Positions 6,500 through 13,366 of a DNA stretch of 16,225 bases are shown here, one piece after another. The notes under the pieces were generated by a model. The model made no database searches. It worked only from the letters and a program-made list of their open reading frames with translations, and was not told the origin of the DNA. Position numbers and translations under genes: made by a program. Origin of the DNA: an uncultured Actinomycetes bacterium. GTDB lineage: Bacteria; Actinomycetota; Actinomycetes; S36-B12; UBA5976. The stretch lies in contig CAJBBC010000143.1 in the NCBI GenBank assembly GCA_903951185.1, forward strand, positions 1 to 16,225, given 5' to 3'. Position 1 is the first letter of the stretch; the number at the start of each line of letters is the position of its first letter.

Positions 6500-7483
6500 T
6501 TAGTTAGCCTCACGACTTAGTGCGCTAATTCTTGAGAGTGCGCGGAAGTATTTTTTCCGGTATCCGCCTTTTTTCATTTCTTCACTGAATAGTTGTTCCA
6601 GCGAAATCCCAGAATAAGCAAAAGGAATTTGTAAGTCGTACATTCGGTCGATGAATACTACCCAGCGAAGGGCATTTGCTTGGTGTGTAATAGTCACTAA
6701 ATTTGAAATTTGTACCTGGCGAACCCCCTGAAAAAGTTTCGCATACGCACTTGGATGAACTTTCTGTAAATGTGCATCTAGTTGTGACATTTCATCGAAT
6801 GAATAGTCTGGAGTTTCTTTATCGAGCTGTGAATCTTTTCGGGCTGGTGCGGCCACATCGGACTCTCGATGCCGATAGTCCGGGCCTTCAATTCGAATAA
6901 TTTCAAAATGTGCCGCTAGACCTTGTATCTCACGCATAAAGTCATCAGCTGCGAATCTGTCCTCGCCTAGGCGATCAGGCAACGTGTTGCTGGTTGCAGC
7001 AAGTGATACTCCGATGTCAGCAAGTCGATTAAGTAATGTACTCATCAGTACTGTGTCACCTGGGTCGTCCAATTCGAATTCATCAATGCAGACTAGTTTG
7101 AATTGGCTAAGTGCTTGAACTGTTTTTTCAAAACCAAGAGCACCTACTAAATTTGTGTACTCAACGAAACTCGCGTAGGCCACAGCGCCATCAAATTCAA
7201 AAAATAGGGCAGCGAGTAAATGTGTTTTACCAACACCGAAACCTCCGTCCAAGTAAATACCTTTGCCAGTTTGTGGCGTTGATTTGGAAAAAAGTTTCCG
7301 TTTACTTGAAACTTCGCCTTGCGCGAACTCGCTAACTTTTGCCAAAGCCGCACTTTGCGACGGTTCAGCTGGATTTGGTATGTAATTAGCTAATCGAACA
7401 TCTGCGAATCTAGGCGGTGGCGTAAATGCTTCAACAATATGATCAGCTGAAGTTACTGGGAAACGCGTACAGAGGCTAATCAC
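6500..7483 (-). CDS. zapE: ZapE/AFG1-family AAA+ ATPase
   Basis: A 327-residue P-loop ATPase. Walker A is GGFGVGKT at residues 80-87, Walker B is LVCIDEFELDD at 130-140, and ATSNTLPDRL at about 163-172 is the sensor-like segment typical of AFG1/LACE1/ZapE proteins. ZapE in E. coli acts at the Z ring in cell division, and AFG1 proteins in mitochondria act in protein quality control; the role of the actinobacterial members (Rv2670c type) is not settled. The chosen GTG at 7483 has no properly spaced Shine-Dalgarno (GGGG ends only two bases before it), but a TANNNT element sits six bases upstream, which fits a leaderless mRNA. It diverges from the RibD-C reductase across 27 bases, as Rv2670c does from Rv2671. 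Confidence 0.9.
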   Translation of the reverse strand: MISLCTRFPVTSADHIVEAFTPPPRFADVRLANYIPNPAEPSQSAALAKVSEFAQGEVSSKRKLFSKSTPQTGKGIYLDGGFGVGKTHLLAALFFEFDGAVAYASFVEYTNLVGALGFEKTVQALSQFKLVCIDEFELDDPGDTVLMSTLLNRLADIGVSLAATSNTLPDRLGEDRFAADDFMREIQGLAAHFEIIRIEGPDYRHRESDVAAPARKDSQLDKETPDYSFDEMSQLDAHLQKVHPSAYAKLFQGVRQVQISNLVTITHQANALRWVVFIDRMYDLQIPFAYSGISLEQLFSEEMKKGGYRKKYFRALSRISALSREAN

Positions 7484-7495
7484 TTCCCCAGCCTA
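7481..7495 (-). promoter_or_regulatory. -10 element of a leaderless zapE promoter
   Basis: TAGGCT on the minus strand (7490-7495) is followed by GGGGAA and the GTG start. The spacing puts transcription start at the start codon. The hexamer is the same as the one before the DUF3000 gene. Confidence 0.42.
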
Positions 7496-7510
7496 TGCAA
7501 AGATTGCCCC

Positions 7511-8236
7511 ATGGAGTTGGATCTGACTGAAGCAACTGTGTTGGAGATTGCTAACTTTTATAAAACAAGCCAGGAATCATTACTCCGAGCCAACATGGTG
7601 ATTAGCAAAGATGGATTCTTTGTAGATGCAGATGGATCTTCACGAGGACTGTCGAGCCCTTTGGATCTAAGAGTCTTGCTCACACTTAGAGCTATTTCAG
7701 ACTGTGTTCTAGTCGGAGCGAAAACTGCCGTGTCAGAGGATTACCGGCCACCAAAACTCTCCGAAGAATATCGGGCTCTCAATATAAGTACCCCTCGTCT
7801 TGCGGTGTTTTGTCGAAGTTTATCTTTCTACTTAACGACTCGACTATTTTCTGACTATGACAATCGGCCAATTATCTTTACTCAGATTTCCGCGGATGAG
7901 ATTTGGCTGGAGAATCTACGGAATCTAAAAGATTTTGCTGATGTAGAAGTTCTAGCAGACCCAATGGATTTAGCGAACGTTGTAAAGATACTGAATCAGC
8001 TTAATTATCAAAAAATAGTTTGTGAGGGCGGACCAAATTTGCTTGCCCAGTTGTTAGCTCTTGATTTAGTGGATGAATTGGATTTGACCCAGTCCCCGGT
8101 CAGCACTGGCTCAGCTACCAAAATCTCAAAAAGCGAATTAGAGGCAACCCGCCAAATAAGTTCGATAATCAGTACTTGGCCAAATCGAATAACAGCAAAA
8201 TTAGGTCAACACGCAGTTTCTCGAATTAAACGTTAG
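7511..8236 (+). CDS. RibD C-terminal-domain reductase (pyrimidine/dihydrofolate reductase-like)
   Basis: A 241-residue protein of the RibD C-terminal/DHFR-like fold, without the deaminase domain of full RibD. Motifs: RANMVISKDGFF (26-37), VLVGAKTAVSEDYRPP (66-81) and VCEGGPNLLAQLL (170-182), followed by VDELDLTQSP (187-196). These form the NADPH- and substrate-binding face. The sequence and place match Rv2671 of M. tuberculosis, annotated ribD but reported to act as a dihydrofolate reductase analogue. The substrate here cannot be settled from sequence. The N-terminal 25 residues match the length of Rv2671, which supports the ATG at 7511; there is no Shine-Dalgarno. A poor -10-like AAAGAT (7499-7504) stands six bases before the ATG. 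Confidence 0.85.
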   Translation: MELDLTEATVLEIANFYKTSQESLLRANMVISKDGFFVDADGSSRGLSSPLDLRVLLTLRAISDCVLVGAKTAVSEDYRPPKLSEEYRALNISTPRLAVFCRSLSFYLTTRLFSDYDNRPIIFTQISADEIWLENLRNLKDFADVEVLADPMDLANVVKILNQLNYQKIVCEGGPNLLAQLLALDLVDELDLTQSPVSTGSATKISKSELEATRQISSIISTWPNRITAKLGQHAVSRIKR

Positions 8237-8248
8237 ATTTAATGTATG
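8234..8248 (+). promoter_or_regulatory. -10 element of a possible leaderless msrB promoter
   Basis: TAGATT (8234-8239) is followed by six bases and the ATG at 8246. Its first three bases are the TAG stop of the upstream reductase gene. This could drive msrB separately from the reductase. Confidence 0.38.
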
Positions 8249-8686
8249 GAACAAAGGCCGGCAGAAGATCCCTCGATGAATAAATCTCTGATCAATAAAA
8301 CAGAAAAAGAATGGCAAGCACAACTAACACCTGCTGAATACCACGTCTTACGTGAGGCAGGTACGGAGGCTCCATTTGTTGGTGAATACACAGACACTGA
8401 AACCGAAGGCGTTTATCGCTGCCGAGCATGTGACGCCCAGTTATTTAGAAGTGAACATAAATTTCACTCAGGCTGTGGTTGGCCATCTTTTTTCACTCCA
8501 CTTGCCAAGGAATCCATTATTGAAATAACTGATAATTCCTTAGGTATGGAACGTACTGAAATCCGTTGCGCTAATTGCAATTCACATCTTGGACATGTAT
8601 TCGCTGGTGAAGGTTACGGCACACCTACTGATTTGCGATACTGCATTAATTCGATCTCAATGAAACTCGAACCGAAATCAACCTGA
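8246..8686 (+). CDS. msrB: Peptide-methionine (R)-S-oxide reductase
   Basis: Reduces methionine-R-sulfoxide in oxidised proteins. All MsrB hallmarks are visible in 146 residues: two CxxC zinc pairs (Cys59/Cys62 in CRAC, Cys108/Cys111 in CANC), GCGWPSFF (76-83), HLGHVFAGEG (114-123) and RYCINS (131-136) with the catalytic Cys133. The ATG at 8246 has a TANNNT element six bases upstream. The ATG at 8276 gives a protein of the same N-terminal length as the M. tuberculosis enzyme and is a real alternative; neither has a good Shine-Dalgarno. The 3' end overlaps the convergent transporter gene by nine bases. M. tuberculosis has its msrB (Rv2674) in the same neighbourhood. Confidence 0.96.
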   Translation: MEQRPAEDPSMNKSLINKTEKEWQAQLTPAEYHVLREAGTEAPFVGEYTDTETEGVYRCRACDAQLFRSEHKFHSGCGWPSFFTPLAKESIIEITDNSLGMERTEIRCANCNSHLGHVFAGEGYGTPTDLRYCINSISMKLEPKST

Positions 8687-9505
8687 GGTTATTGCTACTA
8701 CCCCAGCCATCGTCACAACAATTCCAATGTATTGAATCAGAATAAGTCGTTCCTTTAAAAACCACCAAGCCAAAATTCCAGTGGCAATCGGAAATAGTGA
8801 CCCAAGAACCGAAACTATTGACAGCATGCCGATGCTGGCAGCTGTTGTGAAAAATACATTTGCAATTGCATCCATAGATCCAGTTGCGGCAAGTAGCGGT
8901 ACATCTTCGCGCTTCAGACCACCAAGTGTTCGTAGGACCAAGGCGAGCGTTAACATCACACTCACTTGCGATACGCGCATGACCACAACTGTGGCGGGTG
9001 CATTTATTTGCCCACCTTTAGCCATGAAGAGAACTACGAAACCGAAAAATACTGCTGCACCTAATGCAAGTAAAATTGGAGCACTTTTAGTGCCACCTCT
9101 GAATTCAGGTCCGCTAGCAAGTACCACACCGATAATTGCAGCTACAATACCTATATTTTGCATCGTGGTTGGTTTATCACCATCAAGATATGCATAGACC
9201 AGCGGTACTAAAACACCAAGCGAACCGATGGGCGCGACGATACCCATTGATCCAGTCGCGAGTGCTTGGTAGTACGCCATCAGGGCTAGCATCCCGATTA
9301 ACCCAGCAAATATTCCATAAATAATTATTTGCTCATTGAACCAAAATTTATTGAAAGCCAACGCCACGATCGTGATAGCAATTAATCCAAAGGGCTGTGA
9401 GCCACCGATTACCGCTATTGCGTTTCGACGCTTGGAAAGTATGCCACCTAAGAAGTCGGCAGTTCCCCAAGTAAAGCTAGAAAGTAAAGCAAGTAGCGCA
9501 GCCAT
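8678..9505 (-). CDS. EamA/DMT-family transporter
   Basis: A 275-residue, strongly hydrophobic protein with about ten membrane segments in two repeated halves (about 1-130 and 143-275), the layout of drug/metabolite transporters of the EamA family. The N-terminal segment SSFTWGTADFLGG and the C-terminal EAMA-type repeat ending GSLFPIATGILAWWFLKERL are typical; the KERL-like charged stretch precedes the last helix. Substrate unknown: members move amino acids, metabolites or drugs. The ATG at 9505 has no clear Shine-Dalgarno but has TAGAGT six bases upstream. It diverges from the DUF3000 gene. M. tuberculosis has hemQ, hemY and hemE between msrB and the DUF3000 gene, and this transporter takes that place. 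Confidence 0.9.
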   Translation of the reverse strand: MAALLALLSSFTWGTADFLGGILSKRRNAIAVIGGSQPFGLIAITIVALAFNKFWFNEQIIIYGIFAGLIGMLALMAYYQALATGSMGIVAPIGSLGVLVPLVYAYLDGDKPTTMQNIGIVAAIIGVVLASGPEFRGGTKSAPILLALGAAVFFGFVVLFMAKGGQINAPATVVVMRVSQVSVMLTLALVLRTLGGLKREDVPLLAATGSMDAIANVFFTTAASIGMLSIVSVLGSLFPIATGILAWWFLKERLILIQYIGIVVTMAGVVAITSG

Positions 9506-9517
9506 CCAAGCACTCTA
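9503..9517 (-). promoter_or_regulatory. -10 element of a leaderless transporter promoter
   Basis: TAGAGT on the minus strand (9512-9517), then GCTTGG and ATG. The spacing predicts that transcription starts at the ATG. Confidence 0.4.
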
Positions 9518-9527
9518 TCTGATTGCG

Positions 9528-9545
9528 TTGAAACACATATTTCAA
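9528..9545. repeat. Inverted repeat in the divergent transporter/DUF3000 region
   Basis: TTGAAA and TTTCAA are separated by six bases, 18 bases in all. The repeat lies 11 bases upstream of the transporter -10 and about 50 bases upstream of the DUF3000 -10. It could be an operator. The rest of the 103-base gap (9506-9608) shows only the two -10 elements. Confidence 0.35.
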
Positions 9546-9595
9546 TCCAGTAGAGCGGGACGGCGCGCCATCAATCTCAATAGCCTCTTAGTAAT

Positions 9596-9611
9596 TAGGC
9601 TCAATTAGGTG
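9596..9611 (+). promoter_or_regulatory. -10 element of the DUF3000-rnd promoter
   Basis: TAGGCT (9596-9601) stands seven bases before the GTG at 9609. Transcription would begin at or just before the GTG. If the ATG at 9639 is the true start, the same promoter would give a leader of about 30 bases carrying a GAGG ribosome site. Confidence 0.4.
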
Positions 9612-10184
9612 AAGATTATTGCAACTGAGGCGGACTCCATGGAAACCTGGGAAGAAGTAGTTGCGAGTATAAAAAAGATTGAACTTCGCCCTGAGTTTAT
9701 TCTCGAAGAAGTTCCTGCCCCAGCAAGATTGGCCCCACATAGTTTTGCATTAAGTCTTGATGTAGTTAATTCCGAGGATGAAGATTTAGCTAGTGGAAGA
9801 TTTGTGGTTTTACATGATCCTGCAGGACAGGAAACTTGGGATGGCACAGTTCGAATAGTTACTTTTGTTCGAGCACCAATTGAAGCCGATGTTGCCAGTG
9901 ATGAAATTTTTGACGAAGTAGCTTGGTCTTGGATTATGGATGCATTAACGCAAGAGTCGACCGGTTTTCACAATATAAGTGGCACAGTGACTAGAACTGT
10001 GTCTAAATCCTTTGCCGGTATAGAAGATCGAGAACGCGAGTCTGATGTAGAAATCAGAGCTTCTTGGACTCCTAATTCAAATGACATCGGCAATCAACTA
10101 AGTGCTTGGTTAGTTTTTGTTGAACAGTGTTCTGGTTTACTTCCAATGCCTTCTGGAGTATCGGCTATAAACCGAAACCGTTAA
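9609..10184 (+). CDS. DUF3000 family protein
   Basis: A 191-residue soluble protein of unknown function, recognised from the actinobacterial DUF3000 pattern: LRPEFILEEVPAPARLAPHS (26-45), GRFVVLHDPAGQETWDGTVR (63-82), WSWIMDAL (106-113), GTVTRTVSKSF (124-134), EIRASWTP (147-154) and the closing GLLPMPSGV. No membrane segment or known catalytic motif is seen. Homologues such as Rv2680 lie just upstream of an RNase D-like gene, as here, with three bases between the two genes. The GTG at 9609 fits a leaderless start; the ATG at 9639 has GAGG eight bases upstream and would remove ten residues that look unconserved. Linkage with the exonuclease hints at a shared RNA-related role, but nothing in the sequence proves it. 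Confidence 0.88.
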   Translation: MKIIATEADSMETWEEVVASIKKIELRPEFILEEVPAPARLAPHSFALSLDVVNSEDEDLASGRFVVLHDPAGQETWDGTVRIVTFVRAPIEADVASDEIFDEVAWSWIMDALTQESTGFHNISGTVTRTVSKSFAGIEDRERESDVEIRASWTPNSNDIGNQLSAWLVFVEQCSGLLPMPSGVSAINRNR

Positions 10185-10187
10185 TTA

Positions 10188-11390
10188 ATGTCTGAGTCTG
10201 AATCTGAAACAACTCGAATCGATTTACCGCGTGACGGTTTACCCGACTTAATCGATAGTGCCCGTGGGTTGCAGCGGGCGGCTCAAAAACTGGCTGATGG
10301 GCATGGGCCAGTAGCCATTGATGCCGAGCGTGCTAGTGGTTTTAGATTTAGCCAGCGTGCCTACTTAGTGCAATTGCGTCGAGCTGGCAGTGGAACTTTT
10401 TTGATTGATCCGATTGAATTTGTTGATCTAGCTGAAATACAAAAAGCGATTGAAGACGTTGATTGGATATTGCACGCGGCTAGTCAAGATTTGATTTGTT
10501 TAGCTGAGGTCGGTTTACAGCCAAAAACGAATCTATTTGACACTGAAGTTGCGGGTCGACTTTTAGGTTTACCAAAAGTTGGGCTAGGTACACTCACCGA
10601 ATCCCATTTAGGTATATCGCTTGCAAAGGAACATAGTGCAGCTGATTGGTCTACTCGCCCACTGCCTGATGAGTGGTTAGCGTACGCAGCTCTAGATGTT
10701 GAATTCTTGATCGAACTTTGGGATTTACTTTCAGCACAGTTGGAACAAGAAGCAAAAATGCCTTGGGCAATTCAGGAATTCGAACACATTAAAAACAATA
10801 CTTTTCCAAGTACGAAGCCAGATCCTTGGCGTAAAACTTCAGGGATCCACAAACACAAAGATGCACGACAAGTGGGAATTGCTCAGCAACTGTGGGAAGC
10901 ACGTCTTGAAATTGCTAAACGAACGGATATCGCTAGCGGTCGAATTTTAAATGACGCGCACATTGTGGAAATATCTTCGTCACCTGATTGGGAAAGTGCT
11001 TTGAAGTTACCATTCATGAAATTAAGAGGGGTTAGAAAGTATTTGGATACTTGGTCCTTTGCTTTTCAACAAGGTATGGCATTACCTGATCAACAATTGC
11101 CGGATCTGAAACTTAAACACGAAGGACCACCTAATGCACGGAATTGGCAGAGTCGACATCCTGATGCTTGGGCCAAATTAGAAGCAACAAAGTTAGAAAT
11201 AGGAAAGAAAGCCGAAGAACTTAAATTGCCGGTGGAAAATTTGATTACACCAGAAGTAATCCGCAGGGTTATTTGGGCAAAACCGAATAATCTCGAAGAC
11301 ATTTCACTTATTTTTGAAGAGTTTCGAGTCCGCCCTTGGCAGAAAGAATTTGTTCAACCTATTTTGCGTCAGGTGCTAGAAATCAGTTAA
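10188..11390 (+). CDS. rnd: RNase D-like 3'-5' exoribonuclease with HRDC domain
   Basis: A 400-residue DEDDy exonuclease. Exo I is VAIDAERASG with Asp45 and Glu47; Exo II is LHAASQDL with Asp101; Exo III is WLAYAALDVEFL with Tyr166 and Asp170. All metal ligands are present. The HRDC domain covers about 225-300 (DARQVGIAQQLWEARLEIAKRTD...), and a C-terminal region of about 100 residues follows, as in Rv2681. RNase D trims 3' ends of tRNAs and other stable RNAs; tRNAs here lack an encoded CCA, so 3' trimming must precede CCA addition. It is translated three bases after the DUF3000 gene with no Shine-Dalgarno, probably as a two-gene operon. Its TAA and the dxs TAA share one TTAA. Confidence 0.92.
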   Translation: MSESESETTRIDLPRDGLPDLIDSARGLQRAAQKLADGHGPVAIDAERASGFRFSQRAYLVQLRRAGSGTFLIDPIEFVDLAEIQKAIEDVDWILHAASQDLICLAEVGLQPKTNLFDTEVAGRLLGLPKVGLGTLTESHLGISLAKEHSAADWSTRPLPDEWLAYAALDVEFLIELWDLLSAQLEQEAKMPWAIQEFEHIKNNTFPSTKPDPWRKTSGIHKHKDARQVGIAQQLWEARLEIAKRTDIASGRILNDAHIVEISSSPDWESALKLPFMKLRGVRKYLDTWSFAFQQGMALPDQQLPDLKLKHEGPPNARNWQSRHPDAWAKLEATKLEIGKKAEELKLPVENLITPEVIRRVIWAKPNNLEDISLIFEEFRVRPWQKEFVQPILRQVLEIS

Positions 11391-13294
11391 CCAACAGTAG
11401 CTTGTAATCTGGCACGCACAGTTTTCGCAATACCTTGTGCATCGAGTCCAAATTCAGCTAAAAGAACCCCACGGTTAGCTTGGCGTAAAAATTCTTTCGG
11501 GATACCAAGATTTAATACGGGATTATCAAGACCTTGGTTTCGCATTTGTGCTGCGATCGCATCACCAACTCCACCAGAAACTAAACCATCTTCAACTGTA
11601 ATTACCAGTGAACTTGTGGCCAAGTGAGTAACAAGTTGTTGGTTAACTGGATACGCCCAAACTGGATCGATCACACTAACTAGGTAACCTTGACTGGTCA
11701 GTATCTGTGCCGCTTCGAGCGCCGCACCAGCAAGCGCACCAATTGACACAATAGTTACATCAGGATCTTGTGCATCCAGAAGCAAATCACCAAATGGTAA
11801 TTGCCTTACAGCAGTGACTTCTTTACCTAGTACACCTTTAGGAAATCTAACGACTGTTGGATGATCTGATTTATCCATCGCCCGATTCAACGCTAACTTT
11901 AACTGCTCACCATCTCTAGGTGCGGCCAATTCTAGATTTGGAACTACGCGTAGCAGTGCCATGTCCCACATACCGTTATGGCTTGGCCCATCGTCGCCCG
12001 TTACTCCCGCACGATCTAAAACAAATGTGACACCTGCTTCATGCATTGCACAGTCCATAATTACTTGGTCAATGGCTCGATTAAGGAAAGTACTGTAGAT
12101 AGCAACAACTGGATGAAGGCCAGCATGTGACATGCCTACTGCGCTAGTTACTGCATGTTGTTCAGCTATTCCGACGTCAAAAGTTCGATTTGGAAAATTC
12201 GCTTTGAACTTATCTAGGCCAGTTGGACCAAGCATGGCAGCTGTTATCGCCACCACATCTTGGCGACGTGAGCCAATATTAACCAGCTCTTCACTGAATA
12301 CATTTGTCCAAGTAGGTCCAGAAACTTTTAATGGCTTGCCATTATCTGGATCAACTACACCTACCGCATGGAATTTTTCAGCATCATCTAATTCGGCTGG
12401 TTTATAGCCTCTACCTTTTTCGGTTATCGCATGAACAATAACTGGCGCGCCAAAATCACGCGCTCGTTGTAAAGCAAATTCAAGTTCTTCAATATTGTGG
12501 CCGTCAACTGGACCTACATATTTAATACCTAAGTCTTCAAACATACCTTGCGGTGCTACGAAATCCTTAAAACCTATATTCATTCCATGTAGCGCCTCGA
12601 ACATTGGCGCGCCAACTACTGGTGTGCGTTCAAGTACGCTCTTCCCCCATTCAAGAAATTTTTCGTATCCTTGTGTGGTTCTAAGTGTTGCCAGATGGTG
12701 TGCGAGCCCACCAATAGTAGGTGAATAAGAACGTTCATTATCGTTCACCACAATTACCACAGAACGTTGTGAGCCATCGGCGATGTTATTTATCGCTTCC
12801 CAAGTCATCCCACCAGTCAAAGCGCCATCACCAACAACAGCAACAACATGTCGATCTTTTTCACCATGGATTTCGAAAGCTTTTGCGATGCCATCTGCAT
12901 ATGAAAGTGCTGTAGAAGCATGACTATTTTCAATTACGTCATGAATGCTTTCTGATCTACTCGGGTAACCGGATAAACCATCTACCTGACGCAGGGTATC
13001 GAAACTTTCCGCTCGACCTGTAACTATTTTGTGAACATAAGTTTGATGTCCGGTATCCCAAAGAATTGGATCTCGAGGTGAATCAAATACTCGATGAATC
13101 GCCAAAGTTAATTCGACAACACCAAGATTTGGTCCAAGATGCCCACCAGTTTTAGAAACTTTTGTCACTAAGAATTTTCGTATTTGCGCACTCAGGGTTT
13201 CGAGTTCGCTGAAGCTTAGGTCGCGCAAATCCGCCGGACCTGAGATGCGGTTAAGCATTTCGAATTCAGAGCTTTTCTCATCACCTGTTTGCAC
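11387..13294 (-). CDS. dxs: 1-deoxy-D-xylulose-5-phosphate synthase
   Basis: First step of the MEP pathway: pyruvate plus glyceraldehyde-3-phosphate gives DXP for isoprenoids, thiamine and pyridoxal. The 635 residues form the usual three transketolase-like domains. The thiamine diphosphate site has GGHLGPNLG (His52), His83 in DTGHQTYVHK, and GDGALTGG (155-162) with NDN (184-186) for metal and diphosphate. The pyrimidine domain has catalytic Glu378 in GIAEQHAVTSA. The typical family start, MLNRISGPADL, is at residue 13. The GTG at 13294 has no Shine-Dalgarno but a TANNNT element six bases upstream, so I kept it; the ATG at 13258 (residue 13) is the alternative. It follows acnA by 72 bases on the same strand. 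No terminator is seen there. Confidence 0.97.
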   Translation of the reverse strand: MQTGDEKSSEFEMLNRISGPADLRDLSFSELETLSAQIRKFLVTKVSKTGGHLGPNLGVVELTLAIHRVFDSPRDPILWDTGHQTYVHKIVTGRAESFDTLRQVDGLSGYPSRSESIHDVIENSHASTALSYADGIAKAFEIHGEKDRHVVAVVGDGALTGGMTWEAINNIADGSQRSVVIVVNDNERSYSPTIGGLAHHLATLRTTQGYEKFLEWGKSVLERTPVVGAPMFEALHGMNIGFKDFVAPQGMFEDLGIKYVGPVDGHNIEELEFALQRARDFGAPVIVHAITEKGRGYKPAELDDAEKFHAVGVVDPDNGKPLKVSGPTWTNVFSEELVNIGSRRQDVVAITAAMLGPTGLDKFKANFPNRTFDVGIAEQHAVTSAVGMSHAGLHPVVAIYSTFLNRAIDQVIMDCAMHEAGVTFVLDRAGVTGDDGPSHNGMWDMALLRVVPNLELAAPRDGEQLKLALNRAMDKSDHPTVVRFPKGVLGKEVTAVRQLPFGDLLLDAQDPDVTIVSIGALAGAALEAAQILTSQGYLVSVIDPVWAYPVNQQLVTHLATSSLVITVEDGLVSGGVGDAIAAQMRNQGLDNPVLNLGIPKEFLRQANRGVLLAEFGLDAQGIAKTVRARLQATVG

Positions 13295-13306
13295 TTAATT
13301 AGTTTA
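13292..13306 (-). promoter_or_regulatory. -10 element of a leaderless dxs promoter
   Basis: TAAACT on the minus strand (13301-13306), then AATTAA and GTG. The spacing predicts a leaderless message starting with the GTG. The remainder of the 72-base acnA-dxs gap shows no clear hairpin or terminator. Confidence 0.4.
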
Positions 13307-13366
13307 GTTCTAGTGACAGAGATGTTCGCTACGTAAACTTACTGATAAAGCCTTAAATCAATGGAA

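Noticed and set aside
8781..9197. 138-codon open frame on the plus strand
   Set aside because: Antisense to the EamA transporter; low-complexity Ser/Thr/Pro/Ala translation typical of the complement of membrane-protein codons.
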